Source: Bacillota bacterium (lineage in GTDB: Bacteria; Bacillota_I; Bacilli_A; Erysipelotrichales; Coprobacillaceae). Taken from it: a DNA stretch of 64,000 nucleotides. The notes below the pieces were generated by a model. The model was not told where the DNA came from. It saw only the letters and a list, made by a program, of their open reading frames with translations, and ran no database searches. Of this stretch, positions 26,505 to 35,103 are shown piece by piece. The position numbers were made by a program, and so were the translations under genes. Where the stretch lies: contig JAUNWT010000002.1 of the NCBI GenBank assembly GCA_030540195.1, positions 1 to 64,000 on the forward strand, read 5' to 3'. The stretch's first letter is position 1. Each line of letters starts with the position of its first letter.

Positions 26505-27257
26505 TTAATTGTATACATACACATTTTTACCTAAAAAATCATAGTATTTATTCTCTGGATATTTTTGAATAACCAGATAATAATTTGTTGATGTCAGTTG
26601 ACGAGCCATATCTTCAATTCGTACATAAAAGATTTTTCCATCATCTAATTCTAATTTACATTTCGTTTGATCTTTATCATTTGGTTCAAAAACAATACTC
26701 GAGATTTGATTTTTGATAACAGATGGCAATTGTTTATATTCTTTAATAAATTGTTTTAAATGTTTTTCATCAAAATTCATTGCTTGAGGATATCTTTGAA
26801 CATAAGAAAGTTTTTCATGTTTTTCGTCTTTTTCCATGACACCATCTTCATCAACAAGGTAAAGAACATTATCGATATAACTATAAAGCATTGCATTATT
26901 TTCTTGGATTGTGATTTTCACATTTCCAAATAAATCTTTTTTTACAGTTGCTTTTTTCACAAAAAGCATTTGATTAATTTCTTTTTCTATTTGATTGCAA
27001 TTCACTTTAAAGAAATACGTTTCTTTTGATTTAATTGAAATATTTTCAATAATACTTTCTTGATTTGTAAGATGACATCCACTTATTGAAATCTTTTTAA
27101 CCTTGCTTGCACTTCCTGTCATAAAAACAATACAAGCAATAATTATTAAAACAACCAAAACAAAACATCGTCTTCTCTTTTGTTTCTTCTTTTTTATTTT
27201 CTTTTGCATGTTTTTAACTTGATTAATATCATGCTCATTGTACATATACGTTGCCAT
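26505..27257 (-). CDS. divIB: Cell division protein DivIB/FtsQ
   Basis: A 250-residue bitopic membrane protein. A strongly basic cytoplasmic tail (KKIKKKKQKRRR, about 19-30) leads into a membrane segment FVLVVLIIIACIVFMTG (32-48). An extracytoplasmic POTRA domain follows (KVKKISISGCHLTNQESIIENI, then FFKVNCNQIEKEI) and a beta domain with LVDEDGVM. DivIB/FtsQ stabilises the FtsL-DivIC-FtsW division complex. It lies two bases after murB. Length is typical. Confidence 0.93.
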   Translation of the reverse strand: MATYMYNEHDINQVKNMQKKIKKKKQKRRRCFVLVVLIIIACIVFMTGSASKVKKISISGCHLTNQESIIENISIKSKETYFFKVNCNQIEKEINQMLFVKKATVKKDLFGNVKITIQENNAMLYSYIDNVLYLVDEDGVMEKDEKHEKLSYVQRYPQAMNFDEKHLKQFIKEYKQLPSVIKNQISSIVFEPNDKDQTKCKLELDDGKIFYVRIEDMARQLTSTNYYLVIQKYPENKYYDFLGKNVYVYN

Positions 27258-27258
27258 T

Positions 27259-28173
27259 TTATAACTCCCAGTTAATAAAACGCACTTCTGGTTTTAATAA
27301 AACACCTGATTTTTCTTGAACTGTTTTTTGTACATAAAAAATCAAATCATGAATATCTTTTGCTGAAGCATAACCATTATTAACAATAAAATTAGAATGC
27401 TTTGGTGATACTTGAGCACCCCCTATTTCATAGCCTCTAAGTCCTGCATCATCAATCAATTTCCAAGCAGCACTTCCATCCGGATTTCTAAAAACACTTC
27501 CGGCACTTGGCTTATTCCATGGTTGCGATGACATACGTCTTTCTTTTCTCTTATCTAATTTTTCATTGATTTCTTCAACACTTTTATTTTCTAATTCGAA
27601 TGTTACTTCCAAAACGATCCATTTAGGATGATCTTGAATAATAGAATGTCTATAAGAAAATTCCATTTCTTCTTTAGTAAGAGTTACAACCTTTAAATTT
27701 TCATTCAATACTTTAACAGATTTTACAACTTCACTTAAACATGATTTATAGGCACCGGCATTCATAAAAATACCTCCACCGATATTTCCAGGAATACCTC
27801 CCATAAATTCAAAACCACTTAAGCCAACTTTGGCACAATCATATGCCAGTTTAATCATGGCAACTCCACTTTGTGCCACAACTTCACTACCATTAATTGA
27901 ATATTGATTCATATTTTCTAATGAAATAATAATTCCTTCAAAACTTTTATCCGAGAATAATAAGTTAGATCCTCTACCAATAACAAAAAGTTGAATTCGA
28001 TGTTTACGACAATATTTAATAACAGAAATAAGTCCTTCTACATCTTTTACTTTAATAAATAATCTTGCAGGACCTCCTACACGATACGTTGTGTGTTTAT
28101 AAAGAGGTTCATCTTTTAAAATTGTTCCTACATTAAGTTCTAAAAGTTCTTGATAATATTTTTCAAATTTCAT
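27259..28173 (-). CDS. murB: UDP-N-acetylenolpyruvoylglucosamine reductase
   Basis: A 304-residue FAD enzyme reducing the enolpyruvyl group to make UDP-N-acetylmuramate. FAD-binding segments are TYRVGGPARLFIKV, LFVIGRGSNLLFSD and EFMGGIPGNIGGGIFMNAGAY. The catalytic serine and glutamate lie in PSAGSVFRNP and KPEVRFI at the end. This is the short type II MurB of Gram-positives. Gene order murG-murB-divIB is classical. Confidence 0.97.
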   Translation of the reverse strand: MKFEKYYQELLELNVGTILKDEPLYKHTTYRVGGPARLFIKVKDVEGLISVIKYCRKHRIQLFVIGRGSNLLFSDKSFEGIIISLENMNQYSINGSEVVAQSGVAMIKLAYDCAKVGLSGFEFMGGIPGNIGGGIFMNAGAYKSCLSEVVKSVKVLNENLKVVTLTKEEMEFSYRHSIIQDHPKWIVLEVTFELENKSVEEINEKLDKRKERRMSSQPWNKPSAGSVFRNPDGSAAWKLIDDAGLRGYEIGGAQVSPKHSNFIVNNGYASAKDIHDLIFYVQKTVQEKSGVLLKPEVRFINWEL

Positions 28174-28175
28174 AC

Positions 28176-29252
28176 TTATTTTCCTAACATATCCACAATC
28201 ACTCGATACATATCTTCAAGAGCGTTGGGTTTTCCTAATTTTTGTGCATTTTCTTTTAAAACATTCAAACGGCTTTCATCATTAATAATCGCATCAATTG
28301 TAGAAATCAATTTTTCACCAGTTAAGTCCTTTTCTAAAATCATATCTGCTGCTTGATTATTAACAAGCTCTCTTGCATTATATTCTTGATGATTAGCCGA
28401 AACATAAGGGCTTGGAATTAAGATTGCTGGAACACCTAAAGCTGTTAATTCAGCAAGCGTACTTGCACCCGCACGGGAAACAATTAAATCTGTAATATGC
28501 ATTAATGATGGCATATCATTTACATAAGGAACAATATGCACATTTTCATTTTCATATGCTTTCATAGATTCATAATAAGGTTTTCCTGATACATAAACTA
28601 CTTGATAATCTTTTCCTTTAAATTGATCCATGCATTCTTTCATTGTTTGGTTGACTGTTTGTGACCCTAAAGATCCCATGACAATTGTGACAATCTTTTT
28701 TTGACGGTCTAAATGATATTCATCATAAACATCCTTAGGTTGTTCGTGAACAATCACGCTAGCACGTGGATTTCCTAAAAGAAGTGTTTTTTCTTTTGGA
28801 AATTCTTGATAAGCTTTTTGATAACAACATACAATTTGATCTACTTTTTTAATTAAAATCTTATTTGTAAGACCAATAATTGAATTTTGTTCATGAATCA
28901 TGGTTTTGATTTTTAGGCCAAAGGCAGCTTGCACAGCTGAAGCACTTGGATAACCTCCAAAACCAACAACAATATCAGGATTAAATTTCTTAATAGCTTT
29001 TTTGGCGTGTCCAATAGAACGGACAAATAATAAAGCAGCATGTGCTTTCTTTAAAGGATTTCCAACCAATCCTTTTACATTTAATCCTACATAATCATAA
29101 CCAAGTTGTGGTACAACTTGTGATTCTAAACGATCTTTTGTCCCAATAAATAGAAACTGAGAATCAGGTTCTTGTTTTTTTATATATTCAACTAAGGCAA
29201 GAGCAGGATAAAGATGTCCTCCTGTTCCTCCCGCAGCAACGACGACTTTCAT
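28176..29252 (-). CDS. murG: UDP-GlcNAc:lipid II precursor N-acetylglucosaminyltransferase
   Basis: A 358-residue GT28 enzyme converting lipid I to lipid II at the inner membrane face. The N-terminal G-loop is VVVAAGGTGGHLYPALALVEY. Second-half motifs are VTIVMGSLGSQTVNQ, then IVSRAGASTLAELTALGVPAILIPSPYVSANHQEYNA, which forms the UDP-GlcNAc site. It is first in murG-murB-divIB with a plausible promoter and an AAGGAG site. mraY, murD and ftsW are absent from this cluster. Confidence 0.97.
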   Translation of the reverse strand: MKVVVAAGGTGGHLYPALALVEYIKKQEPDSQFLFIGTKDRLESQVVPQLGYDYVGLNVKGLVGNPLKKAHAALLFVRSIGHAKKAIKKFNPDIVVGFGGYPSASAVQAAFGLKIKTMIHEQNSIIGLTNKILIKKVDQIVCCYQKAYQEFPKEKTLLLGNPRASVIVHEQPKDVYDEYHLDRQKKIVTIVMGSLGSQTVNQTMKECMDQFKGKDYQVVYVSGKPYYESMKAYENENVHIVPYVNDMPSLMHITDLIVSRAGASTLAELTALGVPAILIPSPYVSANHQEYNARELVNNQAADMILEKDLTGEKLISTIDAIINDESRLNVLKENAQKLGKPNALEDMYRVIVDMLGK

Positions 29253-29280
29253 TTCATTTCACTCCTTATACTTATTCTTA

Positions 29281-29309
29281 ATTATACTCTAAATTTTTAG
29301 AATATGAAA
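29281..29309 (-). promoter_or_regulatory. Promoter of the murG operon
   Basis: Minus-strand TTTCAT (29304-29309), 17 bases, TATAAT (29281-29286). Confidence 0.5.
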
Positions 29310-29364
29310 TAACTATAGTGCATTAAATAGTGCCACTATTTTCTAAAAAAATCAAGATTGAAAT

Positions 29365-29393
29365 AAAAATTTCCAAATATTTCTATTTGGAAA
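29365..29393 (-). terminator. Terminator after the histidine kinase
   Basis: Minus-strand TTTCCAAATA/TATTTGGAAA stem with a GAAA tetraloop and TTTTTATTT, directly after the stop. Confidence 0.8.
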
Positions 29394-30695
29394 TTATTTA
29401 TGTATTACAAAGCTGACCCCATCTTCTCGATTAAGTGCTTCAACTTTAAAGCCATACATCGTCACTGTCTTATACACAATGGATAAACCAAGTCCAAATT
29501 GCCCTTTATGTCCAATTTCATAAGGTTGGAATAAAGATTCTGGTTTTGAATTATCAATTGGTTCACCATCATTAAAGATTTCTAAATATTGATCTTTTAA
29601 AATAACTTTGATAGTGTGATTTACATAGCGTGAAGCATTTTCAATAATGTTTTCAATACAAATACGCCAATATTCTTCATCACCTTTAAAATAAGTATCT
29701 TGAAGTTCAGTAATAATTTCAATATTTGGATGCATTGCATTAAGCTGATAAACAATATGTTCTATAAGTTCTTTCATAGAGCACACTTCATCACCTACTT
29801 GCCCACTTAGATAATCTAAACGATTGAGATAAAGCAAACTTCTTACTTTCTTTTCTAAACGATTGGTATTTTCTAAAATAACATCTACTGAAGAATCTTT
29901 ATCTCCATAAGGATAGATATCATCTTTAATACTTTGTGCATAGGTTTGAATTAAAGCAATCGGTGTTTTTAAATCATGAGAAATATTATGAATCATTTCT
30001 TCTTTAATTTCATTTTGTTTATCGATTTCTTCTTTCATCGCAATAAGTGAAGAAGAAACAACACCAATTTCATCTTGACGATCAATATGTAACGTACTTT
30101 CTTTATCTTCTTTAATATCATCAATATAATTCTTAATAAGTTTTAATGGCTTTATTAAAGAAGAAACCCAGACAAATAAGACAAGCGCAATGACAAATAG
30201 AGCGCCATAAAAGATATTAATAACTTGTCCTTTCAAACTATTAATAAGTGTTTTTGAATACTCACTATAAACGATTGAAATAATATAATTATCACTATCT
30301 GCCCTGGCAATTTGATAATAGATCGTTTCATCATTCATTTTCACTTTTGCCTGAAGTTTCTTTTTATTTTTTTTAATTACTTTTAAAAGATCATCTTGAA
30401 AAGCATAATCTAATACTTGAAATTTCTTAGCTGATATTTTTTGTGAAGAACGCAATGTATCTTCACTAACACAATAGGTAAAATGATAAATTTGTTTTTC
30501 AGAATCTAATGCATCTGGTGAAAAATCATAAGAATAGAAATCATTTTGTGAACGTGTTAAAACATCATACATTTCATTATCCATAATATGTGTGAGGTTA
30601 TTATCAATCAAAGGCAATAGTATAGCTAATATTCCTATTGCGATGATTGAAAATATAATAATTAACTGTTTTTGTAAAGAATATTTTGTAAGCAT
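29394..30695 (-). CDS. Sensor histidine kinase
   Basis: A 433-residue membrane kinase. The first transmembrane segment is at about 10-28 (IIIFSIIAIGILAILLP). An extracellular sensor of about 120 residues, rich in Lys and Ser, follows, then the second segment near 160-180 (FYGALFVIALVLFVWVSSL). A HAMP linker leads to the H-box EEMIHNISHDLKTPIALIQT (phosphorylated His near 240). The N-box is reduced (IENIIENASRYV), and FNDGEPI and GLGLSIV form the ATP site. It overlaps its response regulator by one base. The signal is unknown; its place next to cell-wall genes and cdaA could hint at envelope stress. Confidence 0.93.
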   Translation of the reverse strand: MLTKYSLQKQLIIIFSIIAIGILAILLPLIDNNLTHIMDNEMYDVLTRSQNDFYSYDFSPDALDSEKQIYHFTYCVSEDTLRSSQKISAKKFQVLDYAFQDDLLKVIKKNKKKLQAKVKMNDETIYYQIARADSDNYIISIVYSEYSKTLINSLKGQVINIFYGALFVIALVLFVWVSSLIKPLKLIKNYIDDIKEDKESTLHIDRQDEIGVVSSSLIAMKEEIDKQNEIKEEMIHNISHDLKTPIALIQTYAQSIKDDIYPYGDKDSSVDVILENTNRLEKKVRSLLYLNRLDYLSGQVGDEVCSMKELIEHIVYQLNAMHPNIEIITELQDTYFKGDEEYWRICIENIIENASRYVNHTIKVILKDQYLEIFNDGEPIDNSKPESLFQPYEIGHKGQFGLGLSIVYKTVTMYGFKVEALNREDGVSFVIHK

Positions 30696-31348
30696 TAGTC
30701 TAAACGATAGCCAAAGCCATAAATCGTACGAATATTAATTTCTGGCATTTTTTTACGTAATCGACGTAATGTATCATCTACAACACGATCGCTACCAAAA
30801 TAGTTTTCATCCCACACTTTTGATAAGACTTGTTCACGAGAAATCGCAAGTCCCTTATTATTTAAAAAATAAACAAGTAAATCATATTCTTTTGTTGTAA
30901 GAACGATTTCGTTATTATGATAGAATACACGTCTTTTTTCTAAATCCACATCATAACCATCAATTTGTATTTTAGATGGATTATCATATGCTCTTTTTAA
31001 GAGATTATTGATTCGTAAAATAACTTCTTTCACATTAAAAGGCTTTGTAATATAGTCATCTGAACCTTTTTCTAAACCTATAATACGATCAAATTCTTGA
31101 TCTCTTGCTGACATAAAGATAATTGGCATTTTAGGTTTTGAGGCTTTAATTTCATTAAATAATTCAAAACCACTTGCCTTATCTAACATAATATCAATTA
31201 ACCATAAATGGACATCATCATCCTTATGAAGTAAAGCTTCATCATACGTATAAAAAGAACAAACACTATATCCTTCTTTTTCTAAATAGGTTCTTACTAA
31301 ATCATTTAAATTTTTTTCATCATCTATAATATTAATCTTAAATAACAT
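30695..31348 (-). CDS. OmpR/PhoB-family response regulator
   Basis: A 217-residue response regulator. The receiver domain (1-115) has the acidic pocket IIDDEKN, the phospho-accepting Asp in LWLIDIMLDKASG near 52, and the conserved Lys in DDYITKPFNV. The winged-helix DNA-binding domain (about 125-217) has LTTKEYDLLVYFLNN and VDDTLRRLRKKM ending in IRTIYGFGYRLD. It is first in the two-gene unit with the kinase, with a TATAAT box about 43 bases upstream. Confidence 0.95.
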   Translation of the reverse strand: MLFKINIIDDEKNLNDLVRTYLEKEGYSVCSFYTYDEALLHKDDDVHLWLIDIMLDKASGFELFNEIKASKPKMPIIFMSARDQEFDRIIGLEKGSDDYITKPFNVKEVILRINNLLKRAYDNPSKIQIDGYDVDLEKRRVFYHNNEIVLTTKEYDLLVYFLNNKGLAISREQVLSKVWDENYFGSDRVVDDTLRRLRKKMPEINIRTIYGFGYRLD

Positions 31349-31401
31349 TTTTTCTTCACCCCATCTTTATTCATACCATTTTTATTATGTCCATTATATA
31401 G

Positions 31402-31432
31402 AAAATATTGCCATAATCTATGGCAATATTTT
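31402..31432 (-). terminator. Terminator after glmM
   Basis: Perfect 14-bp stem (AAAATATTGCCATA and complement) with a three-base loop, T-rich on both sides. Confidence 0.75.
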
Positions 31433-31448
31433 GTGAGAATATGTGATT

Positions 31449-32801
31449 TTAGTGTTTAATAATGAATCCTTGTTCTCTCATTTTTGAGATAATATAGTCA
31501 ACAGATTGTAAACATTTTTCATTTGTATCTGCTTCAACCATGACACGTACAACTGGTTCAGTTCCAGATTCACGTACTAAAACACGTCCTTCATCACCTA
31601 ATTTTGCTTCTACTTCTTTAATTGCTTCTTGTACTTTAGGATCACTTTGTGCTTCTTTTTTATCTCTAACGTAAACATTTTTCATTAATTGAGGATAGAT
31701 AGTTACTGGTTCTACTAATTGAGCAAGTGTTTTCTTGCTTTCAATGACAGCTTCCATAATTTTTAATGATGTTAAAATACCATCACCTGTTGTCGCATGT
31801 TTAGAGAAAATGATATGTCCTGATTGTTCTCCACCGATACAATGTCCATTTTTTACCATGTTTTCATTAACATATTTATCTCCAACAGCTGTTTTTTCAT
31901 ATTTAATTCCTTCTTTATCTAATGCTTTATATAATCCTAAGTTAGACATAATTGTTGTAACAATGGTATTGTTCGATAATTCACCATGTTCTTTTAAATA
32001 TTTACCACAAACATAAAGAATTAAATCTCCATCGATCACTCGACCGAATTCATCAACAGCTAAACAACGGTCTGCATCTCCATCATAAGCAAAACCAATA
32101 TCTAAACCTTTTGATTTTACAAGTTCTTGTAAAGATTCAATATGAGTTGATCCACAATTTGTATTAATATTTAAACCATCAGGTTCACTATGAATAACAT
32201 AAGTTTTTGCACCTAAAGCATCAAAAACACTTTTTGCTAAATTAGAACTTGCTCCATTAGCACAATCTAAACCAACGCGAATATTTTTAAAAGCACGTGT
32301 AGGAATAGACATTAAATATCCTAAATATCTATTTCTTCCAACTGAATAATCTGTTGCACAACCAATACCATCTTTTGTCGCAAATGGAATTTCTTCTACT
32401 TCTCCATCAATATATTTTTCAATTAATTCTTCAACTTTAGCATCCATTTTATGACCATTAGCATCTAATACTTTAATACCATTATCATAATAAGGATTGT
32501 GTGAAGCAGAAATCATAATTCCACAATCAAATCCATCTGTTCTTGTAATATAAGCCACACTTGGTGTTGTTGTTACGTGCATTAATGAAACATCTGCACC
32601 ACTTGCTGTAAGTCCAGCAACAAGAGAATATTCTAACATATAAGAACTTCTTCTTGTATCTTTCCCGATAACAACTTGTGCATGGTCTTTATTACGACCG
32701 AAATACCAACCTAAATAACGTCCTACTTTGTAGGCATGTTCTACTGTTAAATCTTTGTTGGCTTCTCCTCTAAAACCATCTGTTCCAAAATATTTTCCCA
32801 T
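31449..32801 (-). CDS. glmM: Phosphoglucosamine mutase
   Basis: A 450-residue alpha-D-phosphohexomutase converting glucosamine-6-phosphate to the 1-phosphate for UDP-GlcNAc and peptidoglycan. It begins with GKYFGTDGFRGEAN. The phosphoserine loop is ISASHNPYYDNG with Ser100. The metal loop is AYDGDADRCLAVDE near 240, the sugar loop GGEQSGHIIF near 325, and the phosphate loop VRESGTEPVVRVMVE near the end. Third gene of cdaA-cdaR-glmM, a conserved arrangement in which CdaA/GlmM contact tunes c-di-AMP output. Confidence 0.97.
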   Translation of the reverse strand: MGKYFGTDGFRGEANKDLTVEHAYKVGRYLGWYFGRNKDHAQVVIGKDTRRSSYMLEYSLVAGLTASGADVSLMHVTTTPSVAYITRTDGFDCGIMISASHNPYYDNGIKVLDANGHKMDAKVEELIEKYIDGEVEEIPFATKDGIGCATDYSVGRNRYLGYLMSIPTRAFKNIRVGLDCANGASSNLAKSVFDALGAKTYVIHSEPDGLNINTNCGSTHIESLQELVKSKGLDIGFAYDGDADRCLAVDEFGRVIDGDLILYVCGKYLKEHGELSNNTIVTTIMSNLGLYKALDKEGIKYEKTAVGDKYVNENMVKNGHCIGGEQSGHIIFSKHATTGDGILTSLKIMEAVIESKKTLAQLVEPVTIYPQLMKNVYVRDKKEAQSDPKVQEAIKEVEAKLGDEGRVLVRESGTEPVVRVMVEADTNEKCLQSVDYIISKMREQGFIIKH

Positions 32802-32813
32802 TTTTAAAATCTC

Positions 32814-34217
32814 CTATTTTTTTATATTTACGCGAATTTGTTCATCGCTGTCTAAACGATAGCTTAAGGTTGAATCACTTAATTCAACTTCAAGTTTGAC
32901 ATTATGACGTCCTTTTTTCAATCCGTCAACATTAGCATAAACTTTAATATCCTCATTTGTCAAGGCGTTTATACGCTCACTTGTTCCTGATATCGTTAAG
33001 TTACATGTCTCTTGTGATAATGTCACATTACTACTTTTTCCGTTTTTAATATTAATAGGAATATCGACAAATTGTCTTTGCGCTGATGGGACAATAGAAA
33101 TCGTTCCATCAACTGTTGTAAAGGACATTTTATTCACATCAGAAACACTTAAAAGTTTCAAATCCTTAAATGTTTTGCCTTCTTCTAAATCACTAATATC
33201 AACTTTAACTTTAACATTTTCAATATTTTTCAATTTACTTTCATCGCCATAAATTTTCACTTTATCTTTAGAAAATGTCATAGAATCAACAGCATATCCT
33301 GTCGCAATTGTTCCCGTATATTCAGGAACAAGTGGGACTGATTTACTATAATTTGAAAGTGAACAATCCACTTTTACCGTAGAAGGAATAACACTTACAT
33401 CTAAAGCTTTACCGCTTCTATTATATGCTTTTATTTTACATTTTTGTGTAAACGAATCTGTAACTCCTTTTAAATCAATAATTGCTTGAACTGAATAAAC
33501 ATTATCAATATTATCTTTTGAACCTCTTACTTCAACTTCACTATGTTCAATAGAATCTACAGAAACAGAACTTTTAGCTGTTAAGCTATCTTCATTTTTA
33601 AAACGATATCCTAAACTAAATGTTTTTGTTACTTTTTGTGAAACAGTTACTGTTACCGTTTGAGGAACAATAAGAACTTCTAAATCATTTGAAAAATTAC
33701 GTGACTTTAATTCAACCGTTTGTTCTCCTTCACCGACACCCGAAAAATCAGCATATACTTCATAATTTTTCATAAGTTTTGTATTATAAATATCAATTGA
33801 TGGCCCAACAAGACCAACACTTACTGTTTCAGGCATTCCTGCTACAACAAAATCATCTTGTAAGTTTTCGATTTTAACAGGGACCGATTGAATGTAGTCT
33901 CCTGAATTAGGTGTTGAAAAAATACTATCAAAATTGCCTCCATTGACTGTAAACAACAATATTGTTGCAAGTATAAAAGAAAGAATTTTTAAAGAAAGCC
34001 CCGATTGTAACATTTTATCCAAGGTTGAATTAATAAAATTCATTAATCGAATGGCACCATTGACAAATGACTCTCCCTTAGAATCAATTTCTGCATTAAT
34101 CATTTGTGTTGTTATATGCTTTTCTTCTGTTTTTTCTGGATTTTCTTTTTCTTTTGAAATAAATTTTAAGAAAAAATCAGTTGTTGAATCACGATGTTCT
34201 TGATCTTTTTTACTCAT
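32814..34217 (-). CDS. cdaR: CdaA regulatory protein CdaR (YbbR domains)
   Basis: I start at 34217 (MSKKDQEHRDS, 467 residues), which overlaps the cdaA end by 8 bases with GAGG upstream; the open frame extends further but only inside cdaA. About 75 N-terminal cytoplasmic residues precede one membrane helix (LKILSFILATILLFTVNGG), a longer tail than the usual CdaR. Four YbbR repeats follow outside the membrane, each with a VPV/VPLVPEYTG-type strand pattern. CdaR binds and modulates CdaA. Confidence 0.92.
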   Translation of the reverse strand: MSKKDQEHRDSTTDFFLKFISKEKENPEKTEEKHITTQMINAEIDSKGESFVNGAIRLMNFINSTLDKMLQSGLSLKILSFILATILLFTVNGGNFDSIFSTPNSGDYIQSVPVKIENLQDDFVVAGMPETVSVGLVGPSIDIYNTKLMKNYEVYADFSGVGEGEQTVELKSRNFSNDLEVLIVPQTVTVTVSQKVTKTFSLGYRFKNEDSLTAKSSVSVDSIEHSEVEVRGSKDNIDNVYSVQAIIDLKGVTDSFTQKCKIKAYNRSGKALDVSVIPSTVKVDCSLSNYSKSVPLVPEYTGTIATGYAVDSMTFSKDKVKIYGDESKLKNIENVKVKVDISDLEEGKTFKDLKLLSVSDVNKMSFTTVDGTISIVPSAQRQFVDIPINIKNGKSSNVTLSQETCNLTISGTSERINALTNEDIKVYANVDGLKKGRHNVKLEVELSDSTLSYRLDSDEQIRVNIKK

Positions 34218-35022
34218 CATCATCACCATCCTCATCTTCTGATTTAAACCAATCAAGTTCATTGACAAGACTTGCTCTTAATTCCTTTCTTGGAATTTTA
34301 ATAAGTTCACCCTTGATTGCAAAAGAAATGGTTCCTGTTTCTTCAGAAACAACAATTGTAAGTGAATCTGTAATTTCACTAATCCCTAACGCAGCACGGT
34401 GTCTCGCTCCATAAATTGGTGAAAGATCACGCTGTGTTGGTGGAAAGAAAGCTGCTGCACAGACAATACGATCATCTCTAATAATGACAGCTCCATCATG
34501 TAAAGGTGTTCCTTCCCAAAATATGGTATTAAATAATTCTGATTTAATATCTGCATTAATTTTAGTACCCGTATTAATATAATCAATTAAAGATTGCCCT
34601 CTTTCAAAAGTAATTAAAGCCCCTGTTTGTGTTTCTGAAAGCTTTGTAACTGAATCAACAATTTCATCGAGCATATGTTCCTTTTGATCATTAGACAAAT
34701 GATCCATATGATATTCTCTTTTGGTTTGTCCCATTTTTTCAAGCAAAGAACGGATTTCTGGTTGGAAGATAACAATAATCGCAATAATTCCCCACGTTAA
34801 AACCGTATTCACTAAATAAGACATTGTTGAAAGTCCTAAAATACTAGTCACTAATTTAATAAGTAAAATAATAAGAACCCCTTTAAAAAGTTGCATTGTT
34901 CTCATATTTTGTTTAAACATACTAATTCCTAAATATAAAATATACCACACTAATAATAAATCAATCAGTGTACGAATAATATTCACAATTAAAGAGAAGT
35001 TCACTTCTATCCCTGCTAACAT
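34210..35022 (-). CDS. cdaA: Diadenylate cyclase CdaA
   Basis: A 270-residue membrane enzyme making cyclic di-AMP from two ATP. Three N-terminal helices (about 10-30, 40-60, 66-85) are followed by the DAC domain. Its catalytic motifs are HDGAVII near 172 and GARHRAALGISE near 202, both intact. An acidic tail, SEDEDGDDDE, ends the protein. It leads cdaA-cdaR-glmM. c-di-AMP controls K+ and osmolyte uptake and envelope stress in Firmicutes. Confidence 0.97.
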   Translation of the reverse strand: MLAGIEVNFSLIVNIIRTLIDLLLVWYILYLGISMFKQNMRTMQLFKGVLIILLIKLVTSILGLSTMSYLVNTVLTWGIIAIIVIFQPEIRSLLEKMGQTKREYHMDHLSNDQKEHMLDEIVDSVTKLSETQTGALITFERGQSLIDYINTGTKINADIKSELFNTIFWEGTPLHDGAVIIRDDRIVCAAAFFPPTQRDLSPIYGARHRAALGISEITDSLTIVVSEETGTISFAIKGELIKIPRKELRASLVNELDWFKSEDEDGDDDE

Positions 35023-35047
35023 TCTATCGCCTACTTTCTTTAAATAT

Positions 35048-35076
35048 ATTATACTTGATGTTTTTCATTTTATAAA
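35048..35076 (-). promoter_or_regulatory. Promoter of cdaA-cdaR-glmM
   Basis: Minus-strand TTTATA (35071-35076), 17 bases, TATAAT (35048-35053), overlapping the typA terminator. Confidence 0.5.
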
Positions 35077-35103
35077 GAAAAGATAGGTTTTATTAAACCT
35101 ATC
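35076..35103 (-). terminator. Terminator after typA
   Basis: Minus-strand GATAGGTTT/AAACCTATC with an AATA loop and TTTTCTTT; the typA stop is in the stem. Confidence 0.7.
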